A stretch of 64,000 nucleotides of DNA from Actinomycetes bacterium (GTDB taxonomy: Bacteria; Actinomycetota; Acidimicrobiia; Acidimicrobiales; Palsa-688). Location: assembly GCA_021838445.1 (NCBI GenBank), contig JAKCDU010000012.1:21392-85391 (forward strand), given 5' to 3'. The stretch's first letter is position 1, and every line of letters starts with the position of its first letter. The position numbers were made by a program, and so were the translations under genes. Shown here piece by piece: positions 50,646-59,149 of the stretch. The notes under the pieces are model-generated. The model worked only from the letters and a program-made list of their open reading frames with translations. It made no database searches and was not told where the DNA came from.

Positions 50646-51316
50646 CCGGCTGTGGTGGTGGTGGTGGCCCCGCCCCTGACCCCGGCGGCGGGGGCCAGGG
50701 GAGCGCAGGCCTGGCGGGCCGCGGCGAAGGCCGGGTTGGAAGCGAGGCCCCCGCCCGCGCCAGGAGTAGTCGCGCTGCTGCTGCTGCTGCTACTACTACT
50801 ACTGGCCGCCGCCGTCGTCGGTGGCCCCGACGGAACCGTCACGCCGTGTAACTGCAGGCACTGCAGGTAGGCCCGTCCGGCGGCGCTGTTCTGCAGGTTG
50901 GCGAACCCGCCGGCACCGCGGGTGGGCAGATCGCTACGGCAGGCGGTGAAGGCCGCCCCGAACACCGCGGTGGTGGTCGGCGGCGTGGCCGTAGACGGCG
51001 GAGTGCTCCCGGCGTTGGGACCGAAGCCTCCCCGGCGGCCGAAACCCGCGTTGGCCTCGCTGGCGGGCACGCCATGGGCTTCCATGCAGCTGGTGTATCG
51101 GGCCCGGGCCGCCGCGAAGCCGGCCGAGCCGGCAGGCGTGGAGGCCGACGGTGAGGAAACCGACGCCGGAGCCGCGGTGGTCGTGGACGCCGAGCCGGTC
51201 TTGGTGCCCCCTCCGCTGCACGCCCCCGCCACCATGGCCACTGCGGCCACCGCCGGTAACATGACCAAGCGCGAGGCGCGCCAGCGGGGCCGTGGTGGGG
51301 CAGGGGGAGTGGTCAT
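50642..51316 (-). CDS. Exported lipoprotein of the MacAB-like operon
   Basis: About 224 residues with a lipoprotein signal ending VAMVAGAC (lipobox Cys near residue 32). The mature protein has four widely spaced Cys in two SCMEAHGV/QCLQLHGV-type motifs, each followed by a His, a pattern seen in actinobacterial secreted proteins next to ABC exporters, and a run of ten Ser. ATG 51316 gives the signal peptide directly; ATG 51385 would add 23 residues. It is the first gene of the leftward operon. Confidence 0.7.
   Translation of the reverse strand: MTTPPAPPRPRWRASRLVMLPAVAAVAMVAGACSGGGTKTGSASTTTAAPASVSSPSASTPAGSAGFAAARARYTSCMEAHGVPASEANAGFGRRGGFGPNAGSTPPSTATPPTTTAVFGAAFTACRSDLPTRGAGGFANLQNSAAGRAYLQCLQLHGVTVPSGPPTTAAASSSSSSSSSSATTPGAGGGLASNPAFAAARQACAPLAPAAGVRGGATTTTTAG
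50774..50803 (-). repeat. Trinucleotide run encoding ten serines
   Basis: Six GCT followed by four ACT units on the + strand (AGT/AGC on the coding strand) inside the lipoprotein gene; prone to length change. Confidence 0.9.
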
Positions 51317-51495
51317 CGGACGGCTAGCCAACAGGTCGCCGCTTAGAGCGACGTCAGATTTAACTGAATGTTTCCTGAGACTCATGCCCCAAATACCTAG
51401 AAAAAGGGCATAACCTCCCAGGCTTCAGCCAATCGACCGTGCCCCGCCAGTTTTACACAGCCTATTCTCAGCGATCACACTTGTCCCGAGGACTG

Positions 51496-52680
51496 ATGGG
51501 GAGAGGCACGTTGCGCATTTTGATCCTTGGCGGAGACGGATACCTGGGGTGGCCCACCGCGCTGCACCTGACAGTCCGGGGCCACGACGTGGCTCTCGTG
51601 GACAATTTCGTCCGTCGCGACTGGGACCAAGAGCTCGGCGTGGAGAGCCTGGTCCCCATCGCCTCGCTCGAGGAGAGGGTGCGGACCTGGGCCACGGTGT
51701 CCGGTAAGGAGTTGCCCGTCTACATCGGGGATCTCTGCGACGGCGACTTCGTGGATCAGATAGTGCGCGACTTCGACCCGGACACCATCGTCCACTACGC
51801 CGAGCAGAGCTCCGCCCCGTACTCCATGCTCGACCGCCAGCACGCCGTGGCCACGCAGATGAACAACGTCGTGGGGACCTTGAACGTCCTCTACGCCATC
51901 GCCGCCCACAACCGCGACATCCACCTCGTGAAGCTGGGCACGATGGGCGAGTACGGCACGCCCAACGTCGACATCGAGGAGGGCTGGCTGGACCTCACCC
52001 ACCGGGGCCGCCACGACCGGGTCTTGTTCCCCAAGCGCCCAGGGTCCTTCTACCACCTGTCCAAGGTCCACGACAGCCACAACATCGAGTTCGCCTGCCG
52101 TATATGGGGGCTTCGGGCCACGGACCTCAACCAGGGTGTCGTCTACGGCCAGGAGACCGAGGAGACCAGACTGCACCCGGCGCTGGCCACCCGCTTCGAC
52201 TACGACGGCATCTTCGGTACGGTCCTCAACCGTTTCACCATCCAGGCCGTTCTCGGTCATCCGCTGACCGTCTACGGCCAGGGGGGCCAGACCCGGGGCA
52301 TCATAAACATCGTCGACACGGTGCAGTGCATCCGGCTGGCCGCCGAGAGCCCGGCCGGGGCCGGTGAGTTCCGGGTGTTCAACCAGTTCACCGAGCAGAT
52401 GTCGGTCCGACAGATCGCCGAGACGGTCTCGGCGGCGTATCCGGGCGAGGTGAGCATCGAACAGGTGGCGAATCCGCGAGTCGAAGCCGAGAGCCACTAC
52501 TACCGGGCCGCCCACACCGGGCTTCTCGACCTCGGCCTCGTGCCCCACCTCCTGAGCGACACGCTGATCGACTCGCTCTTCCGCATCGCCGAGCGTCACA
52601 AGGACCGGGTCTCCCTCGAGGCCATCCGCCCCACCGTGCACTGGCGGGCCACCGCCAACGCGCTGGCCGGGGCTCAATGA
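51496..52680 (+). CDS. sqdB: UDP-sulfoquinovose synthase-like NAD-dependent epimerase
   Basis: About 394 residues, extended short-chain dehydrogenase fold. NAD motif ILGGDGYLGWPTA, the SQD1/SqdB motif LGTMGEYGTPN with active-site Thr, and YHLSK catalytic Tyr/Lys (SFYHLSKVHDSHN) are all present, with the C-terminal HWRATANALAG. SQD1 makes UDP-sulfoquinovose from UDP-glucose and sulphite for sulpholipid or sulphated glycan synthesis. ATG 51496 and TTG 51511 are both plausible starts. No SqdX/SQD2 partner is adjacent; a glycosyltransferase membrane protein follows. Confidence 0.82.
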   Translation: MGRGTLRILILGGDGYLGWPTALHLTVRGHDVALVDNFVRRDWDQELGVESLVPIASLEERVRTWATVSGKELPVYIGDLCDGDFVDQIVRDFDPDTIVHYAEQSSAPYSMLDRQHAVATQMNNVVGTLNVLYAIAAHNRDIHLVKLGTMGEYGTPNVDIEEGWLDLTHRGRHDRVLFPKRPGSFYHLSKVHDSHNIEFACRIWGLRATDLNQGVVYGQETEETRLHPALATRFDYDGIFGTVLNRFTIQAVLGHPLTVYGQGGQTRGIINIVDTVQCIRLAAESPAGAGEFRVFNQFTEQMSVRQIAETVSAAYPGEVSIEQVANPRVEAESHYYRAAHTGLLDLGLVPHLLSDTLIDSLFRIAERHKDRVSLEAIRPTVHWRATANALAGAQ

Positions 52681-52747
52681 CCTGAGAGTCGGTTGTGAGA
52701 GCTGAGCGCCGAGAGGCGATGGCCGCTTCGTCGTCGGCATCGAGGTA

Positions 52748-54814
52748 GTGCACGGTGTGGCGTGGTTGCTGGAGGGTCCGTCGCGTGCCGTTGGCCGAGA
52801 GTCGCGGCCGTCCCTGAGCGCTGCCGGTTCGACCCCCCGGCGCCGGCGGGCCACCACCGCCGCGGGGATAGGCGCCCCTCTCGTGGTCGGCCTCGTACAC
52901 GTGGCGCTGGTCGCGTCCCACTACTTCGTCGGCTCCTTCGACGACGACGCTGGCTACATACTCACCGCCAAGGCGCTGGTCGCCGGCGGCGGGCTGACCA
53001 CCCGGCTTCCTACCGGGGAGGTGATCGCCGGCCTCTACCCGCCGGGCTACAGCGCCCTGCTCGCCCCACTGGTCTGGCTGTGGCCCCACTCCTTCGTGCC
53101 CCTGCGGCTCCTATCCACGGCCTGCTTCGCCGCCCTGTTCCCCCTGTTCTGGGTCTACCTGGGCCGCAAGGGTTTCTCGCCGACGCTGCGGACGGCGGCT
53201 CTCACCCTGCTGGCCCTCGGCCCACCGCTGGCCACCTACGGCAGCATGGTGATGGCCGAGGCCCCATTCCTCGTGCTGCTCCTGCTGCTGCTCCTCGGGG
53301 TCGACACCTGGCCCGAGCGCGCCGGGGTGTGGGCCCGCCAGGGTCTGGTGGTGATGGTGCTGGCGTCGGCGCTGATCTGGCTGAAGGAGGCGGCGGTGGG
53401 GCTCGTCGTCGGCCTGGTCCTCTGGTACCTGTGGTCGAGAGCGGGCCGGCGGCGCGCTGGCGCGCTCGGCACCTTCGTGGTCGTGACCCTCATACCGGTG
53501 ATAGCGGCCCGCATCGCCACGGGCACGCCTGTAGCCGGCTCCCGTTACTCCCAGGAGCTGGGTGGCTACTACCAGGGCGGGCTGGGGAGCCGCCTGGCCC
53601 ACGTGGTGCCGTCGTCGGGCTGGCACCTACTGACCAGCGCCATACCCGCCACCCTCGTGCCCTACCTGGCACCCCTGCCCATCCGCGGTCACTGGCCGGA
53701 TCTCTGGAAGGGGCTGTCGGTCCTCGTCGCCGTGCTGGTGGTGACCGGAGCGGTGGTCTGGGCCCGGCGCCACCGCGACGCTGCGCTGCTGATGACGGTC
53801 ATCTACCTAGCCGAGTCCACCCTCTGGCCTTTCGTCAACGAGCGCCGGGCCATCCTGGTGCTGCCCATCCTCATCGGGTGGTACGTCACCGGCGCGGCGT
53901 GGGCGTGGACGATGCTCAGCCGCGCCGTGGGCCGACACCGCTCCCGACGGTTCCTCGTCGCCGGCTCGGTGCTGATGGCCGGCGCCGTGGTGGTCGGGCC
54001 CCTCGTGGCCCAGATGCCCCGTGACTACCTGTACGCCTGGGGGCAGAGCGGCAGCCACTTCGGCGGATCCCGCTACGCCTCGGTGCTGGCCCGGCTGGGC
54101 TCGCCGACCGACGTGGTGGAGACCGACTACCGGTCCTCGACCGCTCTGTTCACGGGCCACCAGACGAATTGGAACGCCTTCGTCTACGACCAGGGCCCCA
54201 TCTGTTATGGGCCGTTCGTGGTCAGCCAACTGGCCGCCGATCGGGCCGACTTCCTGTTGCTCGGCGACTTGAACAAGCCGGGCTACATCGACAACCCGTG
54301 CCTGGCCTCCCTGGTGGCGGGGGCCACCTGGGCGGTGGAGATCCTCCACACCGCCCGCGACGACGGTCAGGTCTACGAACTGCTCGGCCCGGGTACGGCT
54401 CAGCCGGGGCTGACCGACGTGGTGGCGGGAGTGCGACCGGGGCGCACGACGACGCCCCGCTCGGCGGTCCTCACCTGGTCCCTCCCGGCCCCCCGCCTGC
54501 TGTCACAACTTTCGGTCGGTGAGGCAGCCGCGTCGGCCGGGACGACGGTCCGGGTGGCCCTGGAGTACCAGCAGCCCGACGGGCACTGGGTGGTGGCCGC
54601 TTCGGCACCCACCGCGGTCGGCGACGGTGCCGGGCGGGCCCCCTACCTTCTCGCCGCTCTGCCCCAGGCGGTCCCGGTAGAGGCGGTGAGAGTGGTGGTC
54701 GAGGGCCCGGCCCCCGCGTCGGGCGCGACGGTCGGCGACCTGGCCGCCATCGGTCCGGCGGCCGCGGCCCCGGTCGCGGGTGCCAGCCCCGGCACAGTGA
54801 CCGCTGCGGGCTAG
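52748..54814 (+). CDS. Polytopic glycosyltransferase-like membrane protein (GT39/PMT-like)
   Basis: A 688-residue protein with about 11-12 membrane helices. The first extracellular loop has SFDDDAGYILTAKAL, the acidic motif typical of GT-C enzymes using polyprenyl-phosphate sugars, and YPPGYSALLAPLVWLWP follows. The C-terminal 200 residues form a soluble extracytoplasmic part. It probably transfers a sugar outside the membrane. GTG start, 67 bases after sqdB, likely cotranscribed. Confidence 0.72.
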   Translation: MHGVAWLLEGPSRAVGRESRPSLSAAGSTPRRRRATTAAGIGAPLVVGLVHVALVASHYFVGSFDDDAGYILTAKALVAGGGLTTRLPTGEVIAGLYPPGYSALLAPLVWLWPHSFVPLRLLSTACFAALFPLFWVYLGRKGFSPTLRTAALTLLALGPPLATYGSMVMAEAPFLVLLLLLLLGVDTWPERAGVWARQGLVVMVLASALIWLKEAAVGLVVGLVLWYLWSRAGRRRAGALGTFVVVTLIPVIAARIATGTPVAGSRYSQELGGYYQGGLGSRLAHVVPSSGWHLLTSAIPATLVPYLAPLPIRGHWPDLWKGLSVLVAVLVVTGAVVWARRHRDAALLMTVIYLAESTLWPFVNERRAILVLPILIGWYVTGAAWAWTMLSRAVGRHRSRRFLVAGSVLMAGAVVVGPLVAQMPRDYLYAWGQSGSHFGGSRYASVLARLGSPTDVVETDYRSSTALFTGHQTNWNAFVYDQGPICYGPFVVSQLAADRADFLLLGDLNKPGYIDNPCLASLVAGATWAVEILHTARDDGQVYELLGPGTAQPGLTDVVAGVRPGRTTTPRSAVLTWSLPAPRLLSQLSVGEAAASAGTTVRVALEYQQPDGHWVVAASAPTAVGDGAGRAPYLLAALPQAVPVEAVRVVVEGPAPASGATVGDLAAIGPAAAAPVAGASPGTVTAAG

Positions 54815-54818
54815 AGCG

Positions 54819-54850
54819 CCGCGGGTAGGAGCGCCCGGGCCTACCCGCGG
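54819..54850. terminator. 11-bp hairpin between convergent glycosyltransferase genes
   Basis: Perfect stem CCGCGGGTAGG / CCTACCCGCGG with 10-base loop, filling the gap between the GT39-like stop and the GT2 stop. Confidence 0.65.
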
Positions 54851-55645
54851 TCACCGCCGGGTGGAGGCCGCCCGGCGGTCGCCCCGGGTCCTCAGCCGCA
54901 GCCACGTGCTCACCACCACCCGCCCGAAGCGAACGCCGTAGAGGAGGTTGGCCCCTTTCTTCGACACACCGGCCTGGCGGAGCCTGACGGTGACGGGAGC
55001 CTCGGTGACGCGGTAGCCGAGGGCCAGGGCCCCGATGAGCAGCTCCGAGGTCTGATACTGGGGTTGGCGCAGGGGAACCCGGGCCGGAACCTCGGGGAGG
55101 AAGGCCCGGAACCCGTTGGCCGGGTCGGTGATGCGGGTGCCGGTCAGCGTCGAGATGAGCCAACTGAAGAACACCACGCCGGCGGCCCGGACCCGATCGT
55201 GGGCCTCGCTACGGCCGAGACGGCGGGAGCCTTGCACCATGTCGGCCCGGCCGTCGAGGACCGGTTCGACCAGGCCCGGCATCTCGCTGGCGTCGAACTG
55301 GCCGTCGGCGTCCATGGTGACGATCACCCTCGCCCCCCGCCGGGTAGCCAGGGCGTACCCGCAGCGCAGGGCCACACCCTGGCCCCGGTTGGCGCTCAGA
55401 CGGCAAACCAGGGCCCCGGCCTCGGCGGCTACTTCGGCGGTCCCGTCGGTGGAGCCGTCGTCCACCACCAGGCACTCGGTGGCCAGACCGGAGACCTCCG
55501 AGGGAAGCGAGGTGACCACCGAGGCCACCGAAGGGGCCTCGTCGAAGGCGGCGATGACCACGCACACCGGGGCGCCGGGGCCGGACCCGTAGCGGTCCAC
55601 GAAGGACTGTTCAGCGCGGCTGGCTATCGGGTCCGGTTGGGGCAC
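54851..55645 (-). CDS. Family 2 glycosyltransferase, DPM1/DPG-synthase-like
   Basis: A 264-residue GT-A enzyme. CVVIAAFDEAPSVASVV begins the fold, VVDDGSTDGT is the nucleotide loop and TMDADGQFD the metal-binding motif. It lacks a membrane anchor and probably charges polyprenyl phosphate with a sugar used by the neighbouring GT39-like protein. Divergent from serS with 59 bases between starts. Confidence 0.85.
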   Translation of the reverse strand: MPQPDPIASRAEQSFVDRYGSGPGAPVCVVIAAFDEAPSVASVVTSLPSEVSGLATECLVVDDGSTDGTAEVAAEAGALVCRLSANRGQGVALRCGYALATRRGARVIVTMDADGQFDASEMPGLVEPVLDGRADMVQGSRRLGRSEAHDRVRAAGVVFFSWLISTLTGTRITDPANGFRAFLPEVPARVPLRQPQYQTSELLIGALALGYRVTEAPVTVRLRQAGVSKKGANLLYGVRFGRVVVSTWLRLRTRGDRRAASTRR

Positions 55646-55660
55646 GAGGCGAAGGTTACG

Positions 55661-55684
55661 GGGCGCCGGAGCGGTCCGGCGCCC
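55661..55684. promoter_or_regulatory. Perfect 10-bp inverted repeat upstream of serS
   Basis: GGGCGCCGGA / TCCGGCGCCC with loop GCGG, just before a TAGTCT hexamer (55689-55694) that may be the serS -10 box. It could be an operator or a terminator for antisense reading. Confidence 0.4.
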
Positions 55685-55704
55685 GCTGTAGTCTCCCTGC
55701 AGCC

Positions 55705-56991
55705 ATGATCGACACCAAGCTCCTGCTCGACGACTTCGAAGGCACCGCCCGGCGCCTGGCCCGCAAGGGGGTCGACCCCGAACTGGTCCGCCAGGCCCGC
55801 GACCTGGCCGAGGCCCGCCGCCATCAGGTGCAGGGAGTCGACGCCGCCCGCCGGGAGCGCAACGAGGTGTCGGCGCGGATCGGCTCGCTGATGCGGGAGA
55901 AGCGGGCCGAGGAGGCCGAGCAGGCCAGGACGCAGGCCGCCGAGCTGGGCGCGCGCCTCGAGGAGCGCGAGGCCGAGCTTCGGGCCACCGAGTCGGCCCT
56001 CGAGGACGTCGTGATGCGCCTGCCCAACCTCCCCGCCGACGACGTACCCGACGGGGTGAGCGACGCCGACAATGTCGTGCGGGCCACCTTCGGTTACGAC
56101 CCGGCGCGCTACGCCGGGCGTGACTGGCAGCCCCACTGGGAGATAGGGGAGCGCCTCGACATCCTCGACGCGGCGCGGGCGGCCAAGCTGAGCGGAGCCA
56201 TGTTCGCCGTGGTCCAGGGGGCCGGGGCCCGGCTCCTGCGGGGTCTCACGTCGATGGCGCTGGACATCCACCGCGACGCCTACCTGGAGGTCATCCCTCC
56301 GCACGTGGTCCGCACCGAGGTCATCACCCGAACGGGGCATCTGACCAAGTTCGACACCCAGGCCTACCGGTTGCGCGACGACGAGCTCTGGCTCATCCCG
56401 ACCGGGGAGGTCGCGCTGATGGGCATGCACCAGGGCGAGATTCTCGCCGAGGCCGACCTGCCCCGCCGGTACATGGCCTACACCGTCTGCTGGCGGCGCG
56501 AGGCGGGGGCCGCCGGCAAGGAGACCCGCGGTCTGCAGCGGCTCCACGAGTTCCACAAGGTGGAGCTGGTGAAGCTGTGCCGGCCCGAGGATTCCGAGGC
56601 GGAGTTCCAGAGCCTCGTCGCCGACGCGGCCCGACCCCTGGAGCTACTGGGCCTCCCCTACCGGATAGTGGAGCTGTGCTCGGGAGACCTCACCTTCTCG
56701 GCTTCCCGGGTCTACGACCTGGAGGTCTACTCGCCCGGTGTCGATCGCTGGCTGGAGGTGTCCTCGGTGAGCCTGGTGACCGATTTCCAGTCCCGACGGG
56801 GGCAGATCCGGTTCCGCCGGGAGGGTGGCGCGCTCGACTACGTGCACGCCCTGAACGGCTCGGGTCTGGCCACGCCCCGGGTGTGGGCGGCCGTGGTGGA
56901 GCACGGGCTCCAGCCTGACGGCTCGGTGGTCCTGCCCGAGGCCCTGGTCCCCTACGCCGGTATCAGCACCATCGGCGCCGGGAGGGCGTGA
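55705..56991 (+). CDS. serS: Seryl-tRNA synthetase
   Basis: A 428-residue class II synthetase charging tRNA-Ser. Residues about 1-105 form the long antiparallel coiled-coil arm that grips the tRNA variable loop (Arg/Glu-rich RQARDLAEARRHQVQG). Motif 2 is in YTVCWRREAGAAGKETRG with HEFHKVEL, and motif 3 is GSGLATPRVWAAVVEHG. ATG start. No T-box leader fits in the short upstream gap. Confidence 0.95.
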   Translation: MIDTKLLLDDFEGTARRLARKGVDPELVRQARDLAEARRHQVQGVDAARRERNEVSARIGSLMREKRAEEAEQARTQAAELGARLEEREAELRATESALEDVVMRLPNLPADDVPDGVSDADNVVRATFGYDPARYAGRDWQPHWEIGERLDILDAARAAKLSGAMFAVVQGAGARLLRGLTSMALDIHRDAYLEVIPPHVVRTEVITRTGHLTKFDTQAYRLRDDELWLIPTGEVALMGMHQGEILAEADLPRRYMAYTVCWRREAGAAGKETRGLQRLHEFHKVELVKLCRPEDSEAEFQSLVADAARPLELLGLPYRIVELCSGDLTFSASRVYDLEVYSPGVDRWLEVSSVSLVTDFQSRRGQIRFRREGGALDYVHALNGSGLATPRVWAAVVEHGLQPDGSVVLPEALVPYAGISTIGAGRA

Positions 56992-57004
56992 GCCGAGGGT
57001 CCGG

Positions 57005-57463
57005 TCAGGTGGCCTGTTCGACCCGGTCCCGGATGCGCTCGAGGGTCTGGCGCATGCCCCGCTCGTTGGTGCGGCCCCGGGCCGAGCCGGCCACACCCCA
57101 GTAGATACGGTTCAGCAGGTTGGGGGCCAACTCGAACGATTCGGTCACCTCGGTGACGCCGTCGCCCGGCGCCAGACTGTAACGCCAGGTGTTGACCGGC
57201 TTGCCGCCGGCGATCACCGAGAAGGCGAACTCCCGACCCGGCTCGCAGGCCGTTACCTGGCATTTCGTCCAGTACACGGGCCCCCGACCGTTGCGCCGGA
57301 CATGGCCCCGGAAGCGGGCCCCCACGACCGGCCCGGTGGCTCCGTCCAGCCACTCGGCCTCGAAGGTCTCGGGGCTGTACTCGCCGATCCGGGTCACGTC
57401 GGAGATGAGATCCCAGATGGGCCCAGCTTCGGCTCTCATACTCACCGTCACCGAACCTCGCAT
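57005..57463 (-). CDS. SRPBCC (START/polyketide-cyclase-like) protein
   Basis: A 152-residue helix-grip-fold protein: VSMRAEAGPIWDLISDVTRIGEYSPE at the start and a VTEVTESFELAPNLLNR region near the end, as in polyketide cyclase/dehydrase group 2 proteins that bind hydrophobic ligands. No catalytic role can be read. Convergent with serS; divergent from the acyl-CoA ligase gene. Confidence 0.75.
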   Translation of the reverse strand: MRGSVTVSMRAEAGPIWDLISDVTRIGEYSPETFEAEWLDGATGPVVGARFRGHVRRNGRGPVYWTKCQVTACEPGREFAFSVIAGGKPVNTWRYSLAPGDGVTEVTESFELAPNLLNRIYWGVAGSARGRTNERGMRQTLERIRDRVEQAT

Positions 57464-57542
57464 GACCGGAAGCTAGCACCTCGAAGTCTTCTGTGTGCCA
57501 GAGTGACACGGCACTTGTGGCCATCCCTCATGGAGGTTCCCG

Positions 57543-59099
57543 ATGCGTGTTCCGCTCACCGTGGGCGACTTTCTCGATCGAGCTGTCAGCGTGTACGGCC
57601 CCCGGCCGGCGGTGGTCGACGAGCCGGGGACCCCCGGGTCGCTCGGCACCCTCACCTACGCCGAGCTCGAGGCCCGGGCCCGCGGCATGGCCCTCGCCCT
57701 CGAGGCGATGGGTGTCGGCCTGGGTGAACGGGTGGCCATAGTCAGTCCCAACGCCGCCCGGTTCATGATCTCGTTCTTCGGAGTCAGTGGTTTCGGACGG
57801 GTGCTGGTGCCGGTCAACTTCCGGCTCAACGCCGAGGAGATCCAGTACATCATCGACCACTCCGGCGCGTCGGTGATGCTCGTCGACCCCGAGGTCGAAG
57901 ACATGGTCGCCGCAGTCACGGCCCGGCACCGGGTCGTCCTCGACGGTGACGCCGACACCGAGCTGTTCGCACCGGCCCCCCCGGGAGCCCACCCCGCGCC
58001 ATGGGCCGCCGACGAGGACAGCTCGGTCAGCATCAACTATACGAGCGGGACCACGGCCCGCCCTAAAGGGGTACAGCTGACCCACCGGAACTGCTGGCTG
58101 AATGCGGCCACGTTCGGGTGGCACACCACCGTCACCGACCGCGACGTGTTCCTCCACACCCTCCCCATGTTCCACTGCAACGGGTGGGGCATGCCCTACG
58201 CCGTTACAGCCATGGGGTGCAAGCAGGTGGTGCAGCGCAAGATCGACGGCGAGGAGATCCTGCGGCGGGTGGATCACCACGGGGTGACCCTCATGTGCGG
58301 GGCGCCGGCGGTGGTCGCCGCGGTCCTCGACGCCGCCGGCGTGCGGCGGGAGCGGGGCGAGGCCGTCCCCGGGCGGGACCGGGTGAGGATCGTGGTGGCG
58401 GGGGCGCCGCCGCCATCGAAGACCATCGAGAGGGTCGAGTCCGAGCTCGGATGGGAGTTCATCCAGATATACGGGCTGACCGAAACGTCACCCCTGCTGA
58501 CCATCAACCGGTCCCGCCAGGAATGGGACGGCCTGTCGGGAACGGAGCGGGCCCATCTCCTCTCCATGGCCGGTGTCCCGGCCGTGGGCGTCAGGATGCG
58601 CGTCGACGACGAGGGAGAAGTCCTGGCCCGGGCCAACCACGTGTTCGAGGGTTACTGGGAGCAGCCCGACGAGACGGCCAAGGCTCTCGACGGCGGCTGG
58701 TTCCACACCGGCGACGGTGGCTACCTGACCGATGATCACTACCTGGTGATATCCGACCGGAAGAAGGACGTGATCATCACCGGCGGGGAGAACGTCTCCT
58801 CCATCGAGGTGGAGGACTGCCTCTATCAGCACCCCGCGGTGGCCGAGGTGGCGGTGATCGGGGTACCCCACGAGAAATGGGGTGAGACGGTCAAGGCGCT
58901 GGTCGTGCCCCGGGCCGGTGAGGAGGTCACCGAAGCGGAGCTCATCGAGTTCGCCCGCCAGCGCATGGCCCACTACAAGTGCCCGACGTCGGTCGAGCTC
59001 CGAGACAGCCTGGTGCGGACGGCCACCGGCAAGCTGCAGAAGTTCAAGCTGCGCAGCCCGTACTGGGAAGGACGTCACCGCCTGGTCTCCGGCGGCTGA
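57543..59099 (+). CDS. Acyl-CoA synthetase (AMP-dependent ligase)
   Basis: A 518-residue ANL-superfamily enzyme. The AMP-binding motif is INYTSGTTARPKGV, A5 is IYGLTETSP, A7 HTGDGGYLTDDHYLVISDRKKD and the C-terminal catalytic Lys is in RTATGKLQKFKLR. It activates a fatty acid to acyl-CoA; similar to medium-chain and other FadD-type ligases. ATG start at 57543 after CATGGAGGTT. The adjacent SRPBCC protein may share a substrate class, but this is positional. Confidence 0.9.
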   Translation: MRVPLTVGDFLDRAVSVYGPRPAVVDEPGTPGSLGTLTYAELEARARGMALALEAMGVGLGERVAIVSPNAARFMISFFGVSGFGRVLVPVNFRLNAEEIQYIIDHSGASVMLVDPEVEDMVAAVTARHRVVLDGDADTELFAPAPPGAHPAPWAADEDSSVSINYTSGTTARPKGVQLTHRNCWLNAATFGWHTTVTDRDVFLHTLPMFHCNGWGMPYAVTAMGCKQVVQRKIDGEEILRRVDHHGVTLMCGAPAVVAAVLDAAGVRRERGEAVPGRDRVRIVVAGAPPPSKTIERVESELGWEFIQIYGLTETSPLLTINRSRQEWDGLSGTERAHLLSMAGVPAVGVRMRVDDEGEVLARANHVFEGYWEQPDETAKALDGGWFHTGDGGYLTDDHYLVISDRKKDVIITGGENVSSIEVEDCLYQHPAVAEVAVIGVPHEKWGETVKALVVPRAGEEVTEAELIEFARQRMAHYKCPTSVELRDSLVRTATGKLQKFKLRSPYWEGRHRLVSGG

Positions 59100-59149
59100 A
59101 TCCACACCGGGAGGCGCCCGGACCCGCCGGGTCTGGAAGAATCGTCGGG

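Noticed and set aside
55646..55704. T-box leader for serS
   Set aside because: The 59-base gap is too short and lacks a T-box sequence.
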